From assembly GCA_934700345.1 (NCBI GenBank), contig CAKUXP010000012.1:15844-79843 (forward strand): a stretch of DNA of 64,000 bases, read 5' to 3'. Numbering within the stretch: the stretch's first letter is position 1; every line of letters starts with the position of its first letter. The position numbers were made by a program, and so were the translations under genes. This document shows positions 35,936 through 45,199 of the stretch, piece after piece. The stretch is from an uncultured Fibrobacter sp. GTDB taxonomy: Bacteria > Fibrobacterota > Fibrobacteria > Fibrobacterales > Fibrobacteraceae. A model generated the notes under the pieces. That model had not been told where the DNA came from. It saw only the letters and a program-made list of their open reading frames with translations, and made no database searches.

Positions 35936-36291
35936 TTTTTACCTTCCGGGCATGTGATTTCCGCGACCGATTCGATCGTGACATGGAGCTGCCTGACCAG
36001 CGGAGTCCCCGCAGCCCGATAGAACATTTCTTTCCCGAGCCGGCTCGATTCGATAAGACCAGCCGCTTTCAAGAGACGCAGATGGTGCGATACCGCCGGA
36101 CTAGACATTCCCACCAGTTCGGCGATATTCGTCACACATTCCTCCGCGTGACAGAGCAGCCAGAAAATCCGCAGACGGGAAACATCTCCCAACTGCTTCA
36201 GCGCGCCCGCAACCTGCGTTGCCGCGCGCTCGGTAGGCATCCGTTTCGCAAGGATCAGTTCTTTTTCGGTAACGGGATGATTGTGCGACAA
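35932..36291 (-). CDS. ArsR/SmtB family metal-responsive repressor
   Basis: 119 residues from a TTG at 36291, chosen because GGAAGGA lies 9 bases before it; an ATG at 36240 is the next option. The winged helix is clear: ALKQLGDVSRLRIFWLLCHAEECVTNIAELVGMSSPAVSHHLRLLKAAGLIESSRLGKEMFYR. The Cys in ECVTNIAEL sits where alpha-3 metal ligands occur in CadC/ArsR. His-rich termini may add ligands. It is divergent from an HMA chaperone and metal ATPase, so it most likely represses both through the palindrome at 36453. Confidence 0.88.
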   Translation of the reverse strand: MSHNHPVTEKELILAKRMPTERAATQVAGALKQLGDVSRLRIFWLLCHAEECVTNIAELVGMSSPAVSHHLRLLKAAGLIESSRLGKEMFYRAAGTPLVRQLHVTIESVAEITCPEGKK

Positions 36292-36452
36292 TTTTAGTGT
36301 CCTTCCGGTGAAAAAATTTCTCTTTAAGATAGAAAAAGCCACACCAGGAATCGCGGTTTTCAAAACTCGAAATTCTCGTTCCGATACGGAAATCCGAAAA
36401 TTTCTCCGAACTTCATCTTGCCACGGGGAAAGTCCCGAATTATATTTGAGAT

Positions 36453-36480
36453 AAACGATTAAACAAATATTTAATCGTTT
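36453..36480. promoter_or_regulatory. Palindromic operator for the ArsR-type repressor
   Basis: A perfect inverted repeat, AAACGATTAAA then six bases then TTTAATCGTTT, lies 25 bases before the HMA gene. Size and AT-rich symmetry match ArsR/SmtB 12-2-12-like operators. It should overlap the promoter of the HMA-ATPase unit. Confidence 0.75.
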
Positions 36481-36505
36481 GATAAACCAAACCAAAGAGG
36501 TCCCG

Positions 36506-36724
36506 ATGAAAAAGAGCTACAGAATCGCTGTCGATTGCCCGGTTTGCGCACAAAAGATGGAAGATGCCGCTAAGAAGACAAGCGGAGTCAAGGACGCCGC
36601 CGTCAACTTCATGCTGCTCAAGATGAAAGTGGAATTTGACGAAGGCGCAGACGAAAATTTCGTGATGAACGCAGTCCGCGAAAACTGCAAGAAAGTCGAA
36701 TCCGACTGCGAAGTCATCTTCTAG
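36506..36724 (+). CDS. Heavy-metal-associated (HMA) domain metallochaperone
   Basis: 72 residues from the ATG at 36506, which has AGAGG upstream. It is a single ferredoxin-like HMA fold with the DCPVCAQKMEDAAKK metal motif (CxxC) and repeated beta-alpha-beta pattern. It probably hands zinc, cadmium or lead to the ATPase encoded 31 bases downstream, which itself lacks an N-terminal HMA domain; the two appear to be a split version of CadA/ZntA. Confidence 0.88.
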   Translation: MKKSYRIAVDCPVCAQKMEDAAKKTSGVKDAAVNFMLLKMKVEFDEGADENFVMNAVRENCKKVESDCEVIF

Positions 36725-36755
36725 AACTTTCCCCGACAACTCCGGAATTATTCCA

Positions 36756-38639
36756 ATGGATAAAAAGCAAAAGAAAAATCTCTGCCGGATAGTTATTGCC
36801 GCACTCCTACTCGTAGCAGTACACTTTATCCCTAGCGGCGAAAAGACCAGGTTTTTATTCTATGCGATTCCTTATCTGGTAGTCGGTTACGATGTTCTCA
36901 AAAAGGCTTTCGAAGGTTTCTTGCACCGACATCCTTTCGACGAATACCTGCTGATGTCCATTGCGACCCTCGGCGCCTTTTTAATTGGATTCTTTAAAAC
37001 GGGCGACTATGCCGAAGCGGTCGCCGTAATGCTCTTTTACCAGATCGGCGAATGGTTCCAAAGTTATGCCGTCGGCAAGAGTCGCAAGAGCATTTCGCAA
37101 CTGATGGATATCCGACCGGACTATGCGAATATCGAAAAGGAAGACGGTTCGCTGGAAAAAGTTTCGCCAGACGATGTTCCCGTTGGAACGGTCATCGCCA
37201 TCCAGCCGGGAGAGAAAATTCCCATCGACGGCGTTGTCGTCGATGGATCCTCGGCAATCAATACGGTTGCTCTCACCGGGGAATCGCTTCCTCGCGACAT
37301 CTCGGTTTCCGACGAGGTACTTTCGGGAAGCGTCAATCTTTCGGGATTTCTCAAGGTCCGCACGACAAAGGACTTTGGCGAATCGGCTGCATCCAAAATT
37401 CTCGACCTGCTCGAAGATGCCAGTTCCCAAAAATCGAAATCGGAAAATTTCATCACCAAGTTTGCCCGGGTTTACACGCCAATCGTCACGCTTTTCGCGA
37501 TTGCGCTTGCCGCAATTCCCCCGATAATCTCGCTCTTCCTCGGAAAACCTCCCGAATGGACCGTCTGGATCTATCGGGCATTGACCTTCCTAGTCATCAG
37601 CTGCCCGTGTGCGCTTGTCGTGAGCATTCCGCTTTCGTTCTTTGCGGGTATCGGCGGTGCATCCCGATCGGGCATTCTCGTCAAAGGTTCCAATTTTCTA
37701 GAAAGGCTTTCGCAGACAAAAACTATCTTTTTTGACAAGACGGGAACCCTGACCTGCGGAAATTTCGAAGTTTCGACCATTCACCCCGACATTCTCGACA
37801 AAGAAGAGCTTCTGCACATCGCCGCCCATGTCGAACGCTACTCCAAGCATCCGATAGCCTCGTCGCTCAAGCAAGCCTATGGCAAGGAAAACGACCTTTG
37901 CGCGGTCGAAGATGTTTCAGAAATTTCGGGTCGCGGCATTTCCGCAAGGGTCAACGGGAAAAAGGTCTATGCCGGAAACAGCAAGCTGATGGATGATCTC
38001 GGCATCAAGTGGCATGGCTGCCATCATGCCGGAACGGTTATCCACGTTTCCATTGACGGGACATACGCTGGGCATATCGTCATTTCCGATACGCCAAAAC
38101 CCCATGCGCAAAAAGCAATCGAGGAACTGAAAAAGTGTGGAGTCAGAGAGACGGTGATGCTCACCGGGGATTCTCCCAAAGTCGCCGAGGACATTGCGCA
38201 CAAATTAAAAGTTGACGATTTTTTCGCTGGCCTTCTACCCGCCGACAAGGTAAGAAAAGTCGAAGAATTCCTGCAACAGAAAAAATCGCAGGAAGAAGCG
38301 GTAGCCTTCGTCGGAGACGGTATCAACGACGCTCCCGTACTCTCCCGGGCAGACATCGGAATCGCCATGGGAGCGCTAGGGTCCGACGCCGCCATCGAAG
38401 CCGCAGACATTGTACTGATGGACGACGATCCGCTAAAGATTTCGACAGCTATCCGAATTTCCAGAAAATGCATGGGAATCGTCCGGGAAAACATCGCGTT
38501 CTGCATCGCGGTCAAGGCTATCTGTCTAGTCCTCGGAGCGTTCGGTTTTGCCAATATGTGGATGGCTATCTTTGCAGATGTCGGCGTGATGGTTCTCGCC
38601 GTTCTCAATGCGATCCGCTGTCTAAAAATTTCTCAATAG
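36756..38639 (+). CDS. P1B-type heavy metal ATPase (Zn/Cd/Pb class)
   Basis: 627 residues. Membrane segments flank the TGES actuator loop (VALTGESLP). The transport motif is ISCPCALVVS (about residue 282), the phosphorylated Asp is in FFDKTGTLT (about 325), the SKHPIASSL motif binds nucleotide, and GDGINDAPVLSRADIGIAMG lies near 521. The last membrane segment has an Asp (FADVGVMVLAVLNAIR), as in zinc, cadmium and lead exporters. No N-terminal metal-binding domain. It exports metal from the cytoplasm. The stop overlaps convergent ribF by 7 bases. Confidence 0.93.
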   Translation: MDKKQKKNLCRIVIAALLLVAVHFIPSGEKTRFLFYAIPYLVVGYDVLKKAFEGFLHRHPFDEYLLMSIATLGAFLIGFFKTGDYAEAVAVMLFYQIGEWFQSYAVGKSRKSISQLMDIRPDYANIEKEDGSLEKVSPDDVPVGTVIAIQPGEKIPIDGVVVDGSSAINTVALTGESLPRDISVSDEVLSGSVNLSGFLKVRTTKDFGESAASKILDLLEDASSQKSKSENFITKFARVYTPIVTLFAIALAAIPPIISLFLGKPPEWTVWIYRALTFLVISCPCALVVSIPLSFFAGIGGASRSGILVKGSNFLERLSQTKTIFFDKTGTLTCGNFEVSTIHPDILDKEELLHIAAHVERYSKHPIASSLKQAYGKENDLCAVEDVSEISGRGISARVNGKKVYAGNSKLMDDLGIKWHGCHHAGTVIHVSIDGTYAGHIVISDTPKPHAQKAIEELKKCGVRETVMLTGDSPKVAEDIAHKLKVDDFFAGLLPADKVRKVEEFLQQKKSQEEAVAFVGDGINDAPVLSRADIGIAMGALGSDAAIEAADIVLMDDDPLKISTAIRISRKCMGIVRENIAFCIAVKAICLVLGAFGFANMWMAIFADVGVMVLAVLNAIRCLKISQ

Positions 38640-39508
38640 TTTCGCGCGAAGTCCGCATCCATTCCAATCTGACGCTTCAAATCCTCAATCGACGCGAACT
38701 TCTGTTCCGGACGGATGAACGTGAGCAAATCCACGCTGATTTTTTGCCCGTAGAGATCTCCCGAAAAATCGAGAAGATGCGCTTCGACAGCGAGCGGCAA
38801 GCTTCCAATCGACGGTTGGAGTCCGATTCCCACCACGGCCTTGTACGCTTCGCCGTTTTCCAAGCGAACTATCGCGACGTAGGAACCGTACTTGGGAATT
38901 AATTTATACGCCCCCGTCTGGACATTTGCCGTCGGAAATCCAATCGTCCGACCCAACCGCTTTCCCACGACAACCTTCCCGCAAATCCGATAGGGCCTTC
39001 CTAGAAAAGCATTCGCCCGTTCCACGGCTCCATTTTCCAGAGCGTTTCGAATTCTCGACGAGCTTAAAATTTCGCCGTCCCTGTACTTGGCGGACGCCTG
39101 GATGGCAGCGAGTTCCGGAAAAGCGGAAAGGATCGCTTCAAAGCTTCCCTTGCCAGCAGCCCCGAAGCGATGGTCGTGTCCGAGCACCAAGAACTTCGCG
39201 TTCAACTTGTTTAAAATTTCATTTTGGACAAAACGCTGGAAAGGCTCTTCGGCAACTTCCCGGGAAAACGGCAAGGCGACGAAATCAAGTCCCAACGAAC
39301 GGATGAACAGTTCCTTTTCCTCGGTTGTCGTCAAAAGCGCGGGATGTCCCGGAACGCCAAGAACATGGCGTGTATGCGGTTCAAAGGACACGACTGTCGG
39401 GAGAAGCCCCTTCGCCTTGGCCTCTGTACGGAGAATCTGGAAAATTTCCTGATGTCCCAGATGGCATCCATCGAAATTGCCCACCGTAACGGCTCGTTCT
39501 TCAGGCAT
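38633..39508 (-). CDS. ribF: Bifunctional riboflavin kinase / FAD synthetase
   Basis: 291 residues. The N-terminal FAD synthetase has VTVGNFDGCHLGHQEIF, GHDHRFGAAGKGSFE and SSSRIRNALENG. The C-terminal riboflavin kinase has GKRLGRTIGFPTANV and the LPLAVEAHLLDFSGDLYG segment. The ATG at 39508 lies inside the end of truB (8-base overlap), which fits coupled translation; the frame upstream is open but belongs to truB in another frame. Last gene of the rimP-ribF block. Confidence 0.95.
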   Translation of the reverse strand: MPEERAVTVGNFDGCHLGHQEIFQILRTEAKAKGLLPTVVSFEPHTRHVLGVPGHPALLTTTEEKELFIRSLGLDFVALPFSREVAEEPFQRFVQNEILNKLNAKFLVLGHDHRFGAAGKGSFEAILSAFPELAAIQASAKYRDGEILSSSRIRNALENGAVERANAFLGRPYRICGKVVVGKRLGRTIGFPTANVQTGAYKLIPKYGSYVAIVRLENGEAYKAVVGIGLQPSIGSLPLAVEAHLLDFSGDLYGQKISVDLLTFIRPEQKFASIEDLKRQIGMDADFARNY

Positions 39509-40415
39509 TTTCCATTCCAAGATAAAATTTGGGTGCGAGTACTCCTTCAGAAAGAACGCACGCAGCCTTGAGTTCCCCACATTTATCGACAGCAAAAATC
39601 AATTCCGAATTTGCCAGTTCAGAAGAATTCCACGTAATCGCGCGACCGTTTTGAAACGCCCGAACCTGTCTGTCCGTCAGTTCGACCACCGGGAAATCCA
39701 TACAGTCCTGGGGTTTTAAAAGGGATTTTTCGGAAAGTTCTTCCGGTTTCACGGCATCTTCCAGTTTCAGATGCCCGATTCGCGTGCGACGAATTTCGGA
39801 AACCGTCCCGAAAGTTCCAAGCGCAAGCGCCATATCCCGCACAAGCGAACGGATATAGGTTCCCTTGGAGCAATCGCAGGAAAATCGGTAAGAGGACCGA
39901 ATCTTTCCCGCGGCATTTTGGGGAGCTTCGCAAGGACCTTCCAAGCGCAAGTTCCGGATGAAAATTTTCCGAGCCTTCAATTCGACCGAATGTCCTTTAC
40001 GCACAAGATCCGAAGCCCGGCGACCGTTGAGCTTAACTGCGCTGAATCCCGGCGGGACCTGCTCGATTTCCCCGGTAAAATTCGGCAAGACCTTGAGGAT
40101 TTCCTCTTCGAAAATCGCACGGGAAGATTCATCTTCCCGAAGAAGCTCGCCGTCCCATTCATCCGTATCGGTCGAATACCCAAAGTGGGCGCAAAAGGTA
40201 TAGGATTTTTCGCCTGCTTCCACAAAGGGCAAGAGTCTTGTCGATCGACCAACCGCCGCGACAATCAACCCCGAAGCCCGCATATCCAGCGAACCCGCAT
40301 GCCCGACCCGTCGGGTCTTGAAGATTTTCCGCAAGGGAAAAAGGGCGTTGCACGAGGTAACGCCAAAAGGCTTGTCCAGTAAAATCAAGCCCGAGAGCGA
40401 AGGGCTAGAGTTCAC
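39501..40415 (-). CDS. truB: tRNA pseudouridine-55 synthase TruB
   Basis: 304 residues. GLILLDKPFGVTSCNAL is the N-terminal signature. RVGHAGSLDMRASGLIVAAVGRSTRL contains the catalytic Asp; most bacteria have GHTGTLDPxATG here, so the loop is somewhat divergent. GEIEQVPPGFSAVKLNGRRASDLVRKG and CSKGTYIRSLVRDMALALG follow. It starts at GTG, overlapping rbfA by 11 bases. Confidence 0.95.
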   Translation of the reverse strand: MNSSPSLSGLILLDKPFGVTSCNALFPLRKIFKTRRVGHAGSLDMRASGLIVAAVGRSTRLLPFVEAGEKSYTFCAHFGYSTDTDEWDGELLREDESSRAIFEEEILKVLPNFTGEIEQVPPGFSAVKLNGRRASDLVRKGHSVELKARKIFIRNLRLEGPCEAPQNAAGKIRSSYRFSCDCSKGTYIRSLVRDMALALGTFGTVSEIRRTRIGHLKLEDAVKPEELSEKSLLKPQDCMDFPVVELTDRQVRAFQNGRAITWNSSELANSELIFAVDKCGELKAACVLSEGVLAPKFYLGMENA

Positions 40416-40788
40416 CCGAATCCTTTAATTCAGCAAGGATCTCTTCGATGTGCATCGCATGGTCAAGGCTTTCGTCTAGGACGAAATTCAGCTGGGGAAT
40501 CTTGCGAATCTTGAGCGCCTTGCCCAAGTAAGTGCGAATGAATCCCGAAGAATTCCGAAGTCCGATGAGGGACGAAGCCTTTTCCCTGTCCGACCCGAGT
40601 ACCGAAATATAGACTTTCGCATAGCTCAGATCATTCGTGATTTCCACCCGGCTGATCGTCACGAAGCCGACCCGCGGATCTTTGAGCCCTTTCATCAGGA
40701 GCTTGCTGATCTCTTCGCGGAACTGTTCGTCTAGCCGTACGGTTCGCGGCACGCGACGATTTCCGTGGCCGTGGGAATTTCTAGGCAT
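40405..40788 (-). CDS. rbfA: Ribosome-binding factor A
   Basis: 127 residues. It assists 16S rRNA 5'-end maturation at low temperature. A KH-like fold is visible from RTVRLDEQFREEISKLL, KDPRVGFVTISRVEITNDLSYAKVYISV and PQLNFVLDESLDHAMHIEEIL. Its ATG shares one base with the infB stop (TGATG), so it is tightly coupled. Confidence 0.95.
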   Translation of the reverse strand: MPRNSHGHGNRRVPRTVRLDEQFREEISKLLMKGLKDPRVGFVTISRVEITNDLSYAKVYISVLGSDREKASSLIGLRNSSGFIRTYLGKALKIRKIPQLNFVLDESLDHAMHIEEILAELKDSGEL

Positions 40789-43700
40789 CAGGCATCCTTC
40801 TTTTCGGCATTCGCCTTTTCTTCTGCGTCTTTCTTCGCCTTGGCCAATGCTTCATCGCGAGCGACATCGGCAAGAGTACGGGCAACCGTGACTTCCTTGA
40901 AGAACATCAGCGTATCGCCTTCCTGCAGATTGTCATAGCCCTTCAAGCCGATACCGCATTCGAAACCGCGCGCCACGGACTTGACATTGTCCTTGTGACG
41001 TTTCAACGACTGGACTTCGGTCTGTCCGAGTTCTACGCCATTGCGATAGACGTGGACACGGCTGTTGCGATCGACCTCGCCGTCCGTAACCATACAACCC
41101 GCGATAATGCCGACCTTCGGGATCTTGAACACCTGGCGGATTTCCGCTTCGCCGGTAAGCTCTTCGCGAGTCGTCGGCTTGAGAAGTCCTTCGACCGTAT
41201 TCTTGATATCGTCGATAATTTCGTAAATGACGCGGTAATTCTTGATCTGGATGCCTTCCTTCTGCGCCATTTCGCGAATCGAAAGCGACGGCATCAGATG
41301 GAACGCGATAATCACCGCCTGGGAAGTCGATGCAAGCAGAATATCGGAATCGGTAATCGCTCCGACGCCCTTGCGGATGATATTGACCTTGACTTCGCTG
41401 TTCGAAAGCTTTTCAAGGCTTGCGGCAATCGCTTCGGAAGATCCGCCCACGTCCGCCTTGATAATCAGGTTGAGTTCGGAGACGGTTCCGTTCTTGACGC
41501 CTTCGTATGTCGATTCAAGAGAAATCGACTTGCGGGCGCGCAGGTCGCGTTCACGGGCAGCCATCCGGCGCTTGGAAGCGATTTCACGTGCGGACTTTTC
41601 GTCTTCGACCACGGCGAGTTCGTCACCGGCCTGCGGAGTTCCGTCAAAGCCCAAAACCTGGCACGGAGTCGACGGTCCCGCTTCCTTCATCTGCTTGCCG
41701 CGATCGTCGAACATCGCACGCACACGTCCGGCATAGATGCCGCAGACAAACGGGTCACCCACATGAAGCGTACCGTTCTGGATGAGAATCGTCGCCATGG
41801 AACCCTTGCCCGGATCGAGCTTCGATTCCACAACCGCGCCGCGGGCACGGGCAGATTTCGAAGCCTTGAGTTCCAGGACTTCCGCTTCGAGAGCGAGGGT
41901 TTCGAGGAGCTGCGGCATTCCGGCACCGGTACGCGCCGAGACTTCGATACAGCTCACGTTACCGCCCCACTGTTCCACTTCGACGCCGCGTTCGGCAAGC
42001 TGCGTCCGAATCTTGTCCGGATTTGCCGTCGGAAGATCCATCTTGGTAATCGCGACAACGATAGGAACCTGTTCCCGATGGGCAAGTTCAATGGACTCCA
42101 CCGTCTGGGGCATCACCATCGAATCCGCGGCGACGACAAGGACGATAACATCCGTTACCTGGGAACCGCGGGCACGCATCGCGCTGAACGCTTCATGGCC
42201 CGGTGTATCGAGGAACGTAACCTTTCCTACGGATGTCGTCACTTCGTAAGCGCCGATATGCTGCGTAATACCGCCGGATTCCCCGGAAACAACATGCGTC
42301 TTGCGAATCCAGTCAAGAAGAGATGTCTTACCGTGGTCCACATGTCCCATCACCGTAACGACAGGATGACGCGGTTCCTGGTCCTCCGACTTTTCATCTT
42401 CCACGCCGCCGAGAGATTCCTCTTCATACTCCTCCATCAGCTGCGCTTCGTAACCGAATTCATCGGCAAGGATCTGAATCGTATCGAAGTCAAGCCGCGC
42501 GTTGATCGTCACCATCATGCCCATTTCCATGCACTTCGCAATGACTCGTGCGGGCATTTGATCCATCATTCCGGCAAGTTCTCCGACCGTAATGAAATCC
42601 GACGTCTTCAAGATCTTGCGCTGTTCACCATCCGTTGCCGTGCTCTTGTCCTTATGGTAAACCTTCTTGACCGGGTTCTTGGAAAGAGAAGCCATCACGC
42701 GCGAAACATTCTGGCGAATCGCATCCTGCTGTTCGCCCTGTTCAAAACGATTGTCCTTGTTGTCCCGACCGTTCTTGCCGCGCTTGCCCTTGAAGCGATC
42801 CTGGGTTCCGCCATGGTTCGGGCCGCCCTTGCCACCGCCGAAACGGTTGTTTCCGTTCGCATTGTTCTGCGCATTCGCAAAGACGTCCTGCATCGCCTGG
42901 CCGGAAAAATGTCCGCCGCGCGACTGGCCGCCAAAAGAACGCGAACCGTTTCCAGGACCCGAAGTCCCGTTCCGGTAATGAGGTCCTCCCGTACCGCGAC
43001 CTGCGCCCGGTCCAAAATGCCCGGTATAGCCTTGGCTTGAACCGGCATTGCGATTCCGATGCTGCGCCGCAGCCTGCTGTCTCGATTTTTCGATACGGGC
43101 AAGAATCGCCGCATCCGGCTTGAAAACCTGCGCTTTCATTTCCACTTGGCGCAGTTCGCCGACAGGTACCGCATGGACCTGAGGCCTCGACGGAGGAGTC
43201 TGGGGCTTCGCTGCAGGAGAAGGCTTTGCCATCGGAGCTTGCGGAGCGGAAGACTTTACTTCCACGGGTTTTGGCGTCTGACGGGCCGAAAGCGCCGGCT
43301 TGTTTTCTGCGGGAACGGGTTTTGTCTCTGACGGAGCGGGAGCGGCAGACTCTGCAGTCGAATTAACCGGATTACCGTTCTCCGGTTTCGAAACCGGCGG
43401 CGTAACCTTCGGCGTTTCCGCCACTGCGCTAGCCACAGCAGGCTTTACCGGAGAAGCGGACTTCGCCTGCAAACCTTCGGCAGGCTTCGAGGCAATCGGC
43501 TTGGAATTTGGCCGAGTAGCGCTTTCTGGACGCGACAGTTTGACGCTTCCAAACTTACCCTTGACAACCCGATGGGAATCTGTCGATGCCGCTGGTGTCG
43601 GAGCCTCCGACCGGGAAGAAGCAGCCTTTTCGTCCGCAATTTTTTTCTGGTTCTTGCGCAAACCGGCAGTCTTGGCCCGGCGCGCTTCCGTCTTTGCCTT

Positions 43701-43868
43701 TTCGTCCATCACTTGCGCTTCGATCGAAGCAAAAGACATTTGTGGAACTGGGGAAAACGGTGTCAAGACCTGTACACCATTTTCATGCAAGAGCGCGACA
43801 ACGCGGCTCGCATCGACGCCATGTTTCCTGGCCCATTCGCCCGGGGTGATCATAACTTCATTACTCAT
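40788..43868 (-). CDS. infB: Translation initiation factor IF-2
   Basis: 1026 residues, long because of an extended N-terminus. The first 50 residues are an IF2-N domain (GEWARKHGVDASRVVALLHENG). About residues 60-250 are Ala/Pro/Lys/Glu low complexity and about 270-390 are Gly/Asn/Arg rich. A second IF2-N domain (TVGELAGMMDQMPARVIAKCMEMGMMV) precedes the GTPase, which has GHVDHGKTSLLD (G1), DTPGHEAFSAMRARG (G3) and VVAITKMDLP (G4, Thr in place of the usual Asn). C-terminal beta-barrels and the IF2-C domain follow. Positioned nusA-infB-rbfA as usual. Confidence 0.97.
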   Translation of the reverse strand: MSNEVMITPGEWARKHGVDASRVVALLHENGVQVLTPFSPVPQMSFASIEAQVMDEKAKTEARRAKTAGLRKNQKKIADEKAASSRSEAPTPAASTDSHRVVKGKFGSVKLSRPESATRPNSKPIASKPAEGLQAKSASPVKPAVASAVAETPKVTPPVSKPENGNPVNSTAESAAPAPSETKPVPAENKPALSARQTPKPVEVKSSAPQAPMAKPSPAAKPQTPPSRPQVHAVPVGELRQVEMKAQVFKPDAAILARIEKSRQQAAAQHRNRNAGSSQGYTGHFGPGAGRGTGGPHYRNGTSGPGNGSRSFGGQSRGGHFSGQAMQDVFANAQNNANGNNRFGGGKGGPNHGGTQDRFKGKRGKNGRDNKDNRFEQGEQQDAIRQNVSRVMASLSKNPVKKVYHKDKSTATDGEQRKILKTSDFITVGELAGMMDQMPARVIAKCMEMGMMVTINARLDFDTIQILADEFGYEAQLMEEYEEESLGGVEDEKSEDQEPRHPVVTVMGHVDHGKTSLLDWIRKTHVVSGESGGITQHIGAYEVTTSVGKVTFLDTPGHEAFSAMRARGSQVTDVIVLVVAADSMVMPQTVESIELAHREQVPIVVAITKMDLPTANPDKIRTQLAERGVEVEQWGGNVSCIEVSARTGAGMPQLLETLALEAEVLELKASKSARARGAVVESKLDPGKGSMATILIQNGTLHVGDPFVCGIYAGRVRAMFDDRGKQMKEAGPSTPCQVLGFDGTPQAGDELAVVEDEKSAREIASKRRMAARERDLRARKSISLESTYEGVKNGTVSELNLIIKADVGGSSEAIAASLEKLSNSEVKVNIIRKGVGAITDSDILLASTSQAVIIAFHLMPSLSIREMAQKEGIQIKNYRVIYEIIDDIKNTVEGLLKPTTREELTGEAEIRQVFKIPKVGIIAGCMVTDGEVDRNSRVHVYRNGVELGQTEVQSLKRHKDNVKSVARGFECGIGLKGYDNLQEGDTLMFFKEVTVARTLADVARDEALAKAKKDAEEKANAEKKDA

Positions 43869-43907
43869 CTATGCTTTTGCTCCAATGTAACGAACTTCTA
43901 GACTTCC

Positions 43908-45185
43908 TTAACCTTCCACTTCCGCATTTTCGTTTTCGGAAACGGGAGCATCCTCGGCTGGCGGTTCGGTTTCGCTAGAAGCATCTTCCTTGAAAGGAGA
44001 GGCATCCTCCGACCGCAGTCCGTTTGCCTTGGCGATTTCGCTCGAACGCGCAGTCGTAATCCGCTGGCGCTCCTCATCGCTCTTTTCGGACCATTCCTTT
44101 TCCCCGAAGACATCCAGATCGTGCTCCACCAGGAGGGAAGCCAACTTGACGTTCTGTCCGTTTCGACCGATCGCCTGCGCCAGATCTTCATCGGCGATAA
44201 TCACGACAACGCGGCAAGTTCCCGGCACTTCGAAAAACTTGACGATATTCGCCGGGGAAAGGGCGTGACGGATAAAGGTTACCAGATCCGGATCCCAATG
44301 GACGATATCGATGCGTTCGTTCCCGAGTTCGCGAACAATCGCCTGGACACGGGCGCCCTTCATGCCGACACACGCTCCGACCGGGTCGATTCTCGCATCG
44401 CGAGCCAAAACGGAAATCTTTGCGCGGTAGCCCGGATCGCGGACCACGCCCTTGATTTCCACGGAGCCGTCAAAGATTTCAGGGACTTCCTGGCGGAAGA
44501 GCTCATATAGGAACATCTCGCTCGTACGCGAAAGGATGACCTGCGCCCCGTTCTTCGCAGATTCGGCGACAGCCTTGATGACCGCCTTGACCGAGCTTCC
44601 CTGCTGGAAGCGTTCCTTCGGAAGCTGCTCCTTGAACGGAAGGACCGCTTCGGTCTGCCGACCGATAGAGACGATGGCATTGCGACTTTCAATGCGGAGG
44701 ACCTCGCCATTGACAATCGAGCCGATTCGGTCGCGATACGTTTCCACGATTTTGTTGCGTTCGGCATCGCGGATATGCTGAATCAGAAACTGCTTCGCCG
44801 TCTGGATAGCCTGGCGACCGAATGCGGAAACCGGAAGTTCCATTTCAAGATGGTCTCCGGCCTGGACATCCGGGTTCACGTCGCGCGCCTGTTCGACTAG
44901 CATATAATGCTCATCCATCTCCTGGACAGCCGCGGCATCGAGCGACGGATCATAGTCCGGGTAGTCATCGACAATATCGACCACCAAGGCAATCGAGATT
45001 TCATTCGTCTCTTTGTCGATGTGCACTTCAAAATGCTTGTCGATATTCAAGTACTTGCGGGCTGCGGTGATCAAGGCATCCTTGAGCGCCTCTTCCACGA
45101 CGGAATCGTCGATATTCTTAACATCGACCACGGCCTTCAAGGCTTCGATCAGATTGATTTTGGGTTCCTTGTTCTTCATTGTCAT
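43908..45185 (-). CDS. nusA: Transcription termination/antitermination factor NusA
   Basis: 425 residues. N-terminal polymerase-binding domain (NLIEALKAVVDVKNIDDSVVEEALKDALITAARKYL), S1 domain (about 135-200) and two KH domains (RIDPVGACVGMKGARVQAIVRELGNERIDIV; AIGRNGQNVKLASLLVEHDLDV). It lacks the C-terminal acidic repeat domains of E. coli NusA and ends instead in a Glu/Ala/Pro tail. AAAGG is 5 bases before the first ATG. It lies between rimP and infB. Confidence 0.96.
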   Translation of the reverse strand: MTMKNKEPKINLIEALKAVVDVKNIDDSVVEEALKDALITAARKYLNIDKHFEVHIDKETNEISIALVVDIVDDYPDYDPSLDAAAVQEMDEHYMLVEQARDVNPDVQAGDHLEMELPVSAFGRQAIQTAKQFLIQHIRDAERNKIVETYRDRIGSIVNGEVLRIESRNAIVSIGRQTEAVLPFKEQLPKERFQQGSSVKAVIKAVAESAKNGAQVILSRTSEMFLYELFRQEVPEIFDGSVEIKGVVRDPGYRAKISVLARDARIDPVGACVGMKGARVQAIVRELGNERIDIVHWDPDLVTFIRHALSPANIVKFFEVPGTCRVVVIIADEDLAQAIGRNGQNVKLASLLVEHDLDVFGEKEWSEKSDEERQRITTARSSEIAKANGLRSEDASPFKEDASSETEPPAEDAPVSENENAEVEG

Positions 45186-45199
45186 AAGAGCCTTTGTTT

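Noticed and set aside
40995..43040. 681-codon open frame antisense to infB
   Set aside because: It is the mirror frame of a GC-rich low-complexity gene. No domain, no ribosome binding site, and infB is certain.
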